Shown piece by piece: positions 45,709 through 55,305 of a stretch of 64,000 nt of DNA. The notes under the pieces were generated by a model. The model worked only from the letters and a program-made list of their open reading frames with translations. It was not told the DNA's origin and made no database searches. Positions within the stretch are counted from its first letter, which is position 1; each line of letters begins with the position of its first letter. Position numbers and translations under genes: made by a program. This DNA is from Sophora flavescens. Taxonomy: Eukaryota; Streptophyta; Magnoliopsida; Fabales; Fabaceae. The stretch spans positions 291,568,985-291,632,984 of the forward strand of contig CM061062.1 in NCBI GenBank assembly GCA_030762895.1, in the 5' to 3' direction.

Positions 45709-47107
45709 TGTTGGACTAAAATATAGGCAAGTATACCTAGTCGTGCAAGTAATACGGTGGTGAGACCGGTTATCGTATCCACAGGGATCGGTTGTCAATT
45801 ACCAATTCACAAGCTCGGCAACTATCTAGCGCAAACAGAGAAATCAAAATAAACAAAAACAGAAGGAATAAAATCTTTTTGTCTTGTTGGGGACTTTTAA
45901 CAAACACTTGGAGTGCGGAAAGGATATGTTGGGATCAGATTTCACCAAACCTCTGCCTCATGTACTAACAGGACTAGATACCTCCCATTCATGCTTCAAA
46001 TATTAAAATCAACCCACTAGATTACTCAAGCCCCGATTCCTCGGATGACAAGAGCCTAAATCCACTAATAGACCCTAATTCCTTAGGTGGCCTAGATTAA
46101 TGAATTTGCATTAAGATTAGGGATTACGCGATTACTAGTAAACCAAACTCCATTCTTAGATGCAAGGGTTACTAGGTGATTAAATTCAGATCCGGTTCTA
46201 ATACGAATTTCCCAATTGCATACCAAAACACAAATCAAGTCATGGGGGTGCTAGCCACAACAAGCATTAAGCATGGAAAATTAATCACTAATACGAGGGC
46301 ATGAACACAGAATAATCAGTCAAGGCAAATACATAATAATCAGTTTGATTACATCTAATCCCAACAAACAGGGATTAGCTACTCATAATTACAGAGAAAG
46401 CCAAACCATAAAAGCAGTAGAGAAAGGAAGAAAGGGAGAACTCCATTGAAGCTTCCCACTGTCGTCACAGCAACCCCCTAACTCAGCTCCCTTTTAGGGT
46501 TGGAACCCTAGTCCAGCCGCAGCCTCCAAGTGCTTCCCCCTCCAAGAGACTCCTACTTTCTGCCCTAAAACAGCAACTTATACCAATCAGACTCTGCGCG
46601 CGCTCGCGAGGCAGGACCTGGCTCGCGAGGCGAATGTTAAAAATCTGTTCTTCAGAGATTGGATCTCTCGCGAGGCGAGAGTGGCTCGCGAGGCGAGACA
46701 GTGAGGTTCTTCTCAAATACGCCCGTGATGAGTATCAGGGCCTGGCCGTGATGGCTTATGTTCCTCGGGCTCGCGAGGCGAGACATGGTTCGCGTGGCGA
46801 GACAGAAATGGTTGCATTCTCTGGCACAGTCAGGCCTTCAGGTTCGCGTGGCGAGATCCAGTCTCGCGGGGCGAAGCTTCAGAATTCTGATTGGCTCAAT
46901 TTCTTCTCTTTTCAGGCTCTAACTTCATCCAAGCTTCATCATGGCCAAATCTTGGGCAATTAATCATAAATTCCTGCAAAACAACACCAAGAACCGCATC
47001 ACCCGTTCTAAGGGAAAAACTAACTAAAATCAAATAAAGTATGCCTAATCTATATGAAAAATGCATGCAAAAGTGTACAGGAAATATGATGTAAAATCAC
47101 ACTATCA
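45709..47107 (-). repeat. Orph-1 3' LTR
   Basis: 1399 bp, TGTTGGACT to ACACTATCA. It contains a CG-rich dyad array (46595-46880) and on the minus strand TATAAG (46577-46582) just past the array. The U5 motif (GGCAAGTATACC, CAAGTAATACGG) is at 45728-45780. It is 76 bp shorter than the partner LTR because of fewer 19-bp repeats. Confidence 0.92.
46595..46880. repeat. CG-rich dyad array in the Orph-1 3' LTR
   Basis: Sites of type TCGCGAGGCGA occur in pairs spaced 18-20 bp (pairs near 46604, 46673, 46770 and 46832). One degenerate TCAGGGCCTGGCCGTGA site lies near 46737. The array sits directly upstream of the TATA-like box in element orientation. Confidence 0.8.
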
Positions 47108-47125
47108 AATCACCCCAAGCTTATT
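47108..47125 (-). other. Orph-1 polypurine tract
   Basis: On the minus strand this reads AATAAGCTTGGGGTGATT, ending at the 3' LTR, close to the Grp-1 tract. Confidence 0.75.
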
Positions 47126-48386
47126 CAATTGCTTGTCCTCAAGCAATCACTAAGGCCAGAAGATCAAAATAATCAAAGCATGGATAGTGAACCAAGAACC
47201 CGAGCAAATAATCCAAGTAACAGGCAATTCAAACAATTCAGCAAGAGACAATCAATTCAAGTCCAATTAGACGCTTAGGTTCCCTAGACTCATATTCTCA
47301 CTGATTTGGGCACTCTTTCTCACCTGAAGCTCACCCCAAGCTTGTTCATTTGCTTGGCACTCTTTCTACCTCACTCAAGTGTTTAGGGATATATAACATT
47401 TCGCTCAAGTTCCTCAAGGAATGAATCCTACCATAGGCTTGACTATCAACCAAATCTCTACTTTATTAATGAAAACAATTAAGAATCAAGAGGTCTTTTG
47501 CTTTGGTTGTAACGGGGCCATGGGATTAATCGTTAGGTGGGAAAATCAAGAAAAGGACATTTCAAAAGGCTACACAAAATCAAGCATTGTAAAGCATGAC
47601 ACCTTCTAAAATACCTTTTTGAGTTTTGATTCACTTTTCCACCTTTCTTTCTTTCTTTTTCTTTTATTTCTCACTTTCTTTTGTCATCCCCTTCTCCATT
47701 TGTTTTTATTTTTCTTTTGTTTTTTATTTTTGTTTGGAGAAGGGGAGATTTTCAACTCAAAAGAAATATTTTTCTGATTCTTTCATCCCAAACTTTTTTC
47801 AACTACCTTTTTACCCTTTTTGTAATACTTTAGAAGGTATCCTACCAAGCATCATTCAACAAAGTAATTTAAGGTACCAAGAAAGTATTTTTATTCATGT
47901 AGGCTCAAAATTGGGCAACTAAGGGGTAGCATTTCATCAATCAAAGCTCAGAAGGCCAGAAAAATACATAGTGCCTCAATCATTTTCAAAAAATGTTTTC
48001 AAAAATTTTTAAGCTTCAAACGGTTTCAAGTCAAGTTCTAGAGAAAATCATCCAAGAGAAACAACACTCTATCACAAGGAATGGGGTAGATTTAGTGAGT
48101 ACCCCTTTATGGCTCAAAATCTCACATTTTATAGTTCAAAGATCAATGAGAAACACAAGTCTACTAAACCATATGCTAATTATCAACTATCCAAGATTAT
48201 CTCAAACATTTGCAGCCTTATCACAAGAATAAAAAAATTGGGTTCAACAATTCACCATCACAATTTATTTGGCACTTAGTTCTCACAATTGGATGCATAG
48301 TCTAAGCAAGGGCAATCTAATTGTGTGATCATGCAAAGCTATCATGCAAAACTATATGAATGCAACATGAAAAATGCAAATGCAAA
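47126..48386 (-). other. Orph-1 3'UTR, non-coding
   Basis: This 1.26-kb stretch matches the Grp-1 3'UTR in reverse by many short blocks (for example AAATGCTACCCCTTAGTTGCC). It holds no believable gene. An extra purine-tract-like copy (CACCCCAAGCTTGTTC) lies at 47334-47348 between two CACTCTTTCT repeats. Confidence 0.7.
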
Positions 48387-48432
48387 ATACCCCTACCCCA
48401 AGCTTAAAAATTTACATTGTCCCCAATGTAAA
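48387..48432 (-). ncRNA. Tetraloop hairpin and internal purine tract (Orph-1)
   Basis: On the minus strand TTTACATTG-GGGA-CAATGTAAA (48432-48411) is a nine-base stem with a GNRA-type loop. AAGCTTGGGGTAGGGGTAT follows at 48405-48387, as in Grp-1. Confidence 0.6.
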
Positions 48433-48571
48433 CAATCAAGTTGGAGAGAGGAAAGAAAAATTGGAATGACTTACCGAGGCGGTAACGGGTGCTGACTTTG
48501 CTTTTTCTTGTCTTCTTGCTCTTCCTTCCTTCTTTCCCTGAAATCACTTGGTAATTTTATTAGTAAAAGAA

Positions 48572-48603
48572 AACTCTTGATCTTCTCAAATTATTCAAGA
48601 GTT
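48572..48603 (-). ncRNA. 3'UTR hairpin with conserved 14-nt loop (Orph-1)
   Basis: On the minus strand AACTCTTGA pairs with TCAAGAGTT around ATAATTTGAGAAGA, the same loop as in Grp-1. The stem is one base pair longer, and its outer pair differs (A-T for C-G). Confidence 0.7.
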
Positions 48604-48647
48604 AAAATCAGAAACAAAATCTAACAAAAGAGAAGGGTTAAGAAAAG

Positions 48648-48694
48648 TTGGGTTGCCTCCCAATAAGCGCTTCTTTACCGTCACTAGCTTGACG
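48648..48694 (-). ncRNA. Two stem-loops directly after the Orph-1 stop codon
   Basis: Minus strand: CGTCA-AGCTAG-TGACG (48694-48679) begins two bases after the stop codon. TTGGG-AGGCAA-CCCAA (48663-48648) follows, with AAAGAAGCGCTT between. The same two-hairpin design follows the Grp-1 stop. Confidence 0.6.
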
Positions 48695-48696
48695 TC

Positions 48697-49548
48697 CTAG
48701 GATTCTCCTCCCGGATCAAATGGCTTGTGGAGTGGTGATTGTAGCAGCAGTATGACTCTATCCTCAGTTCCACCCAGCCATTGTGTGAAAACACCATTGA
48801 CCTCTTTAACTACAATAATGCACTCACTTCCTAGCGGGTCAAATGGCATTTTCACTAGGAAGTTTGACAGACAAGTGGAAGGGACTAGCTTTGCAGCGTC
48901 CACACATGCATATAAGCCGACATATTTGTCCAATGCAGAAAATTCAGATTCCTTAGCAAGCATGGTGGAATCCACTACCACTTCGTCTTCATCTTGAACT
49001 ATCCCCAAAACCAGATTTTGCTCAATTTGTGCTGTATGTGACTCTTGTACTAGCTGTTTGCAAATCTCCTCAACTTGAGTTTTGAAATTCTGCATCACAG
49101 TTTCGATACTGTCACAGTTGGCTCTTGCCTTGGCCTCAGAGGTGGATAGCTCTTGGGAATATTGTTCTAGAGCAGCTTTCAACGGTGGTTGCTCCTTCCA
49201 TTCCCATTCTTCAACTTCCCAAGGATTTGTGAAAGGTACTTCCTCTTCTTGTGACTTGTCCACCATCACCACTTCATCTTCAATTTGATCCATTCCCACA
49301 ACCAGATTTTTCTCAAATTCTGCTTCATGTGGCTCTATGGGAATCGTACATGGTGGGGGAGGTGGTAAATATGAACAAAAGGTTTCCCAATCCTCCTCGG
49401 AGAAGTTATATATAAGCCTTCCCGTCATAAAATCAACTTGTGCTGGAGTAACATGATCCATCAAATCTATGCAGTCTCCCAAACACCAGTTGTCCTTCAA
49501 AGCGTGACTTGAGGCTTCCTCATTAGGTGGATAATAATGATTGTCCAT
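48697..49548 (-). CDS. Orph-1 orphan ORF, 283 aa, intact
   Basis: I chose the ATG at 49548 (MDNHYYPPNEEASSHALKDN); the frame is open further upstream to 49644, but that part belongs to the inserted Ath-1 LTR. Residues 20-60 contain WCLGDCIDLM and FSEEDWETFC, then a Pro run (61-66). Residues 79-98 (EKNLVVGMDQIEDEVVMVDK) are repeated at 176-195 (EQNLVLGIVQDEDEVVVDST). Between them 124-172 looks like a coiled coil (ALEQYSQELSTSEAKARANC). The C-terminus has two FDP motifs (KMPFDPLG, KPFDPGGES). The protein is acidic, without zinc knuckle, protease or membrane segment. I do not recognise it. Confidence 0.6.
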   Translation of the reverse strand: MDNHYYPPNEEASSHALKDNWCLGDCIDLMDHVTPAQVDFMTGRLIYNFSEEDWETFCSYLPPPPPCTIPIEPHEAEFEKNLVVGMDQIEDEVVMVDKSQEEEVPFTNPWEVEEWEWKEQPPLKAALEQYSQELSTSEAKARANCDSIETVMQNFKTQVEEICKQLVQESHTAQIEQNLVLGIVQDEDEVVVDSTMLAKESEFSALDKYVGLYACVDAAKLVPSTCLSNFLVKMPFDPLGSECIIVVKEVNGVFTQWLGGTEDRVILLLQSPLHKPFDPGGES

Positions 49549-49794
49549 GAATTTCGTCCACCTGCCACAATGATCAGCCTCTGGCTCATCTAGTTTTATG
49601 GCTAGTATGACTAGGGTTTTGTGCAAATTATATCCTATTTTCACCCAAATTAGATTAGATTGTCCTCAAGTAAGGTTTTGAGTCTCTAAAGTAGTTTTAG
49701 GTTAATTTAGCTAGTTTGAGTCAAAATATTGCACTTATAGTTATTTCCTTGTTTTCAGGTTAAGTAGAAGTTGAGGAAATAAAGAAACAGGGGA

Positions 49795-50252
49795 TTCGCC
49801 TCGCGAGAGTTTTGCTCGCCTCGCGAACCTGAAAGCCAGCAGAACAGTGAAAATGTCATCCTCTCTGGTTCGCCCCGCGACTACTCTTCTCGCCTCGCAA
49901 CCCCGAAGCCTGACTGTTCCAAGAAAATGCAAGGTCTCTGGTTCGCCCCGCGAAGAATATCTCGCCCCGCGAGTCATCCAACCCTGAAAGTCAGAGACTA
50001 TCACGGCTTGCCCGTGTTGAAGGTCACGGCTGTGGCAGTTTTGAAGTTGAAGAGGTTCGCCTCGCGATCATACATTCGCCTCGCGAGCCTGGAAGTCAGA
50101 AAGTATCACGGTTGGCCCCTGATGTTCATAACGGGCGTAATAAGAAGACTCTTCAGTTTGTCGCCTCGCGAATATGTGTTCGCCTCGCGATAATACCAAA
50201 GGTTGCTGTCTCTTCACAAGATTCGCGTCGCGAGATATGCTTCGCCTCGCGA
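49795..50252. repeat. CG-rich dyad array in the Ath-1 5' LTR
   Basis: Six pairs of CGCCTCGCGA / CGCCCCGCGA sites have within-pair spacing of 20, 20, 19, 19, 19 and 19 bp, starting at about 49798, 49871, 49944, 50058, 50161 and 50223. Degenerate CACGG-type sites (ATCACGGCTTGCCCGTG, GTCACGGCTGTGG) lie between pairs three and four. The array ends about 20 bp before the TATA box. Confidence 0.82.
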
Positions 50253-50273
50253 GTGGGCTAAAATTCTGAATAG

Positions 50274-50281
50274 TATAAAAG
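50274..50281 (+). promoter_or_regulatory. Ath-1 TATA box
   Basis: TATAAAAG directly follows the dyad array. The 3' LTR has the same box at 58738-58745. Confidence 0.7.
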
Positions 50282-50995
50282 GCTGTTCTGAACAGATTGT
50301 AAAGACTTTTGCTTCTCCATTGTTCTATTTTACATTTTTCTCTGTGTGTTTTCGTTTTTGTCATGGAGAACTAAGTTTCTAGGATTAATCTATTGTAATC
50401 GATTTCCATTATACTTGAGGTTCTTGTATTTCCTGTTTTGTATGCTTTTCCTTTTTCAATGCCATGCTTTATATTTCTGTTTGCTTAATTCAGGAGTATA
50501 TTGTATTGTGTTGATTTATTTCCGGTGATATCATGCTCCTAGAATTAATCGCGTTTGCTTAATTTGCGTGTGTACGTTTCGTGTTCGCTTAGTTCACGAA
50601 GGGCTTAACCCCGTTTGCTTAATTCGGGAATAGGGACATGTATCTGTAGTAGTGGTTTCGCTTGTAAATTGTTGCTACAACCGGGAGGGGATTAGAATCT
50701 GCTTAGGGGCTTGGAAATTGCATGAACCTATGATAGTTTGGAAATCGAGAGCAATAGATTAATCTATTTTTTGTCATTTGATAACCTCTTTGAACTGCCT
50801 TATTTTATTGCTCTGTTTTCATTGTTTTGTTCTCTTTGATTGCATCCCAAACCAAACCCCCCCAAAAAACTGATTTTTTGTGAAAATTAACACTTTAAGA
50901 GTCCTTGAGAGACGACATCCGAGTTGTCGCCCTAAACTACAGTTTTAAAACCCGCTCGTCCTTTTTGGCGCGTGTGCGACAGCGCGACCCAAAAT

Positions 50996-51013
50996 TGGCG
51001 CCGTTGTTGGGGA
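50996..51013 (+). other. Ath-1 primer-binding site (tRNA-Asp type)
   Basis: TGGCGCCGTTGTTGGGGA differs from the tRNA-Asp complement seen in Grp-1 by CC to TT in the middle. Confidence 0.85.
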
Positions 51014-51116
51014 CTCTTAATTGTTATTTTTCCATTTTTTTTCCTTTCTTTTCTTCCTTTTATTTTTTGTACTTTTGTTTTGAATTGGTCTGGCTACTAG
51101 GTCGAATTGCCTTGAA

Positions 51117-52976
51117 TTGTGTGATTTTGACCCGGAAATTGAAAGAACACTGCACACACTCCGTAGAGAATTTCGGGCTAGCACTAGTAGTGATTCTAAT
51201 TTCAAAACTGTTTTTGAAAACATGGGTGACCAGAGGACATTAAGACAGCTTGCTACCCCTGATGTTAACTATAATGGATTGTGTATTTCATATCCTGGTG
51301 CTGATACTCCTTTTGAACTAAAATCTGGTTTCATTCACTTGTTGCCAAAGTTTAATGGTCTTGCAGGTGAGGATCCACACAAGCACTTGAAGGAATTCCA
51401 AGTTGTATGCTCCACAACCTCGAGATCAGAGGGAGTCACTGAGGATAGCATCAAACTGAAGGCTTTTCCATTCTCACTCCAGGGAGCTGCAAAGGATTGG
51501 CTGTTGTATCTTGAGCCCAACTCTATCACCACTTGGAATGATTTGAAGAGGGTTTTTCTAGAAAGATATTTTCCTGCTTCAAGAGCTGCTTCAATAAGAA
51601 AAGAAATATGTGGCATCAGGCAAGGGAATGAATCGCTAGTTTAATATTGGGAAAGGTTCAAGCATTTGGTATCCAGTTGCCCCCAGCATCAAATTTCTGA
51701 ACAGCTCCTGATCTAGTACTTTTATGAAGGATTACTGCCGATGGATAGGAATCTTTTGGATGCTGCTAGTGGGGGAGCACTAGTTGATAAGACCCCAGCT
51801 GCTGCCAAGCAACTCATTGAGAATATGTCATTGAATTCCCAACAGTTTACTACTAGAAGAAATTCAGTTGAGACAAGAGGTGTGCATGAGATTCATAGTT
51901 CATCTTCCAACCAGGCCGCCATTGAGAATAGATTGGATGAGCTTACTTCCTTTGTAAGGCAATTGGCAATAGACAGAGTTCAACCTGCAAAGTTATGTAG
52001 CATGTGCAATTCACCTGAGCACCCACATGATCCATGCCCCATCCAGAGGGAAGAGTTTGTCAGTGAGGTATCTCAAGCTTATGCAGTAAATCCATTCAAT
52101 CAAGGAAACAGTCAGAATCGGTACAGCACTCCAGACCTCGCCACCAATAGGTACCATCCAAACTGGAGGAATCATCCTAATATGCAGTATGGGAACTCAT
52201 CCCAACAACAACCGATGGCACCTCAGAATCCTCCTCCAGTGACTACTTCTGCACCTTCGGGATCTTCCCTAGAGAATATGCTCAAGCAATTGGCTGCAAA
52301 CAACCTCCAGCTTCAGCAGCAGGTTGGACAGGTTGCAGCTTCACAGGCACAGTTCCAGCAGCAAATAGGACAGATTCAGACTTCATAGACACAGTTTCAG
52401 CAGCAAACAAGTGCCGGCATTCAAGATTTGAGGACACAGATTGGACAGATGGCCACATCCATGAATAACATACAACAAGGTCAAGGGACAAACCAGCTGC
52501 CTGCACAGCCAGTGATAAATCCCAATGCCTCCAACCCTAATGTGAGTGCCATATCTCTGAGATATGGAAAAGTTGTTGAGGCCACCGCTGGAAAGGATGA
52601 AGAAACTATTGAGGTAACTCATGAGCCTACTGTTGAGGTAACTCCTGAGCCTATAGGTGAAGTTGAAGTTGAGAAGGTATACAGACCACCAATCCCCTTC
52701 CCACACAGATTACAGAAAAATAAGAAGATTTGTGGTGAAGAAAAGGAAAGGGAGATCTTAGATGTTTTCAGGAAGGTAGCTGTTAATATTCCACTGTTGG
52801 ATGTGATCAAGCAAGTGCCCAAGTATGCGAAATTTCTCAAGGATCTATGCACCAACAAGAGGAAGATGAAGAATAATGAGAGGGTTGATTTGGGAAGAAA
52901 TGTCTCAGCTCTTATCCAGTCTAGGCCTGCACCAGAGAAAGTTGCTATTTTAGCCCCTACTCAGGCACTACCATAA
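51117..52976 (+). pseudogene. Ath-1 Gag, one frame with three internal stops
   Basis: The frame opens before 51117; the first in-frame ATG is at 51222 (MGDQRTLRQLATPDVNYNG). The start is uncertain because CDFDPEIERTLHTLRREF upstream resembles the Grp-1 Gag N-terminus. Core: FNGLAGEDPHKHLKEFQVV, AFPFSLQGAAKDWLLYL, TWNDLKRVFLERYFPASRAA. Stops: TAA 51642-51644, TAG 51714-51716, TAG 52386-52388. The knuckle is CSMCNSPEHPHDPC. A Gln-rich repeat region (QQQVGQVAASQAQFQQQIGQ) follows at about 52300-52470. A TAA at 52974-52976 marks the border to the protease. Confidence 0.88.
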
Positions 52977-54140
52977 AAGTGCAAGGATCCGGGCACATTC
53001 ACTATTCCATGCACTATTGGGGACAGGAAGTTTGAAAACTGCATGCTGGACTTGGGAGCATCCATAAATGTCATGCCTACTTCCATCTTTAACAGCCTTG
53101 ATCTTGGGCCTTTGCAGTATACAGGTCTTACCATCCAGTTGGCTAACAGGACCAGTGCCCGACCCATGGGAATGGTAGAAGATGTGCTAGTGCAAGTTGA
53201 TGATTTGATCTTCCCTGCGGACTTCTACATCCTGGACATGGCAGGAGAGACACCTTCCAGTAGATCACCAATAATCTTGGGCAGACCATTCATGATGACA
53301 TCCAAGACTAAGATTGATGTGTATGATGGGACTATGTCTATGGAGTTTGGTGGTATTGTGGCCAAGTTCAAGATCTTTGATGCTATGAAACACCCCCTGG
53401 AGGAGCACTCGGTTTTCCACTTAGAGTTGCTTTCTGAGCTTATTGAGGATACCCATGAGGACTTTATTCCTGATTTTCCTTTTATTTCTGGTTTTGATGA
53501 TGTATATACTTGTACTAACTGTACTAACACTAACCCTTGTTCTGTTTGTTCTGAGTTTCTTGATTCAACCTTGCAGGGTGATAGTGATAGTGATAGTGAT
53601 AGTGAGAGTGAATCTGTCTGTTCTGCAGAAGTCCGTGGCATCATGGATACTCCCAATGTACCATCCGTTGAGCAGCTACCCTCTCTAGAGCTCAAGCCAC
53701 TCCCAGAGAACCTGAAGTATGCTTACCTGGAGACAAATGAAAGACTTTCAGTCATCATCTCTTCCAGCCTTGACTCTGACCAGGAAGCAAAACTATTGGA
53801 AGTTCTGAAGAAGCACAAGAAGGCTATTGGGTGGACTTTAGCTGATATTCCAGGAATTAGCCTCTCCAGATGCATGCACAGAATTCTATTGGAGGATGGA
53901 GCTAAACCAGTAAAACAGGCCCAAAGGCGACTTAACCCACTGATTCTGGATGTGGTGAAGAAAGAGGTGACTAAGCTTCTACAGGCAGGTATTATATACC
54001 CCATCTCTGATAGTACTTGGGTAAGTCCGGTGCAAGTTGTACCAAAGAAGTCCGGTCTAACAGTAGTTAGGAATGATAATAATGAGCTTGTACCTACTAG
54101 AGTCCAGAATAGCTGGCAAGCAGTCCAGTATAGATTATAG
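52977..54140 (+). pseudogene. Ath-1 protease and RT N-terminus
   Basis: Same frame as Gag. It reads CKDPGTFTIPCTIGDRKFEN, then the catalytic motif CMLDLGASINVMPTSIF and the second block SPIILGRPFMMTSKTKID. A linker with (DS)n SES repeats at 53580-53620 is a low-complexity acidic spacer. The RT N-terminus follows (SLSRCMHRILLEDGAKPVKQ, VSPVQVVPKKSGLTVV). A frameshift near 54120, within the YRKLN block, ends the frame at TAG 54138-54140. Confidence 0.9.
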
Positions 54141-55305
54141 GAAGTTGAACCAGGCCACCGAAAGGATCACTTTCCTTTGCCGTTCATAAATCGGATCTTT
54201 GGATCGGCTGGCTGGTAAATCCCATTATTGTTTTCTAGATGGCTTTTCCGGGTATTTCCAGATTCATATTGCCCCTGAGGATCAGGAAAAGACCACTTTC
54301 ACGTGCCCCTTCGGTACGTTTGCCTATAGGAGGATGCCATTTGGCCTTTGTAATGCTCCTGGCACCTTTCAAAGATGCATGCTTAGCATTTTCTCTGAAT
54401 TTATTGAAAATTGCATAGAGGTGTTCATGGATGACTTCACTGTATATGGCTCCTCATTTGATGCATGTCTGCATAGTCTGAGTCTAGTTTTAGAAAGATG
54501 TATTGAGACTGATTTGATTTTGAACTATGAGAAATGTCACTTTATGGTGGAACAGGGGATAGTTTTAGGTCATATTATTTCTAAGGAAGGCATTTCAGTA
54601 GATCCTGCAAAAATTGATGTGATTTCTTCATTGCCTTACCCATCTTGCGTACGCGAGATCCGTTATTTTCTTGGACATGCAGGTTTCTACAGGCGCTTTA
54701 TTAAGGACTTCAGCAAGATAGCACTGCCCTTGTCAAACCTGCAGAAGAATGATGCCCTGTTCCAGTTTGATGAAAAGTGCAAGGAGTCATTTGACTATCT
54801 GAAAAAAGCGTTGACTTCTACCCCTGTCATCCAGCCCCCAGACTGGACACTCCCTTTTGAACTAATGTGTGATGCTTCCAATTTTGCTGTGGGAGCAGTT
54901 CTGGCACAAAGGGTGGGCAAGGTTGCCCATGTGATTCATTATGCTTCTAGGACATTAGAAGCTGCACAGTCAAACTACACCACCACTGAGAAAGAACTGC
55001 TAGCTGTTGTATTTACACTTGATAAGTTTAGATCATATTTGCTAGGTTCTAGGGTTATTGTTTTCACTGACCATGCAGCTCTGAAATATCTGTTAAAGAA
55101 ACCAGAAGCTAAGCCAAGACTGATCCGGTGGATGCTTTTGCTCCAAGAATTCAATGTGGAGATAAAGGATAAGAGTGGAGCTGAAAATTTGGTAGCCGAT
55201 CACTTGAGCCGGATAGCTAGGGATGAGGATCCTTCTCCCATCCAAGATGATTTCCCTGATGAGAGGCTTTTACATCTGTATGGGGTAACCCCCTGGTTTT
55301 GCTGA
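54141..55305 (+). pseudogene. Ath-1 reverse transcriptase and RNase H
   Basis: Between 54141 and 54200 two further one-base shifts are visible, because DYRKLNQAT, KDHFPLPF and RLAGKSHY lie in three frames. From 54199 the frame is open for 368 codons: FSGYFQIHIAPEDQEKTTF, RRMPFGLCNAPGTFQRCM, active site VFMDDFTVYG, thumb and connection (LGHIISKEGISVDPAKID). RNase H has MCDASNFAVGAVLAQ, the Glu in TTEKELLAVVF and FTDHAALKYL. It ends GVTPWFC at TGA where an extra T (near 55298) shifts the frame. Confidence 0.92.

Larger units (their letters stand above)
49571..50991 (+). repeat. Ath-1 5' LTR
   Basis: 1421 bp. It begins with two short imperfect hairpins (49572-49590 and near 49591-49607), then holds a CG-rich dyad array (49795-50252), TATA box TATAAAAG (50274-50281), pairs of TTTGCTTAATT repeats (50540-50630) and a C7 run. 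It ends GCGCGACCCA. Confidence 0.92.

Noticed and set aside
46483..46963. Arg/Ser-rich ORFs in Orph-1 and Ath-1 LTRs (also 49741-50364, 58224-58725, 60362-60992)
   Set aside because: They are translations of the CG-rich dyad arrays; repetitive peptides such as RLASRERA follow from the DNA repeat, on both strands.
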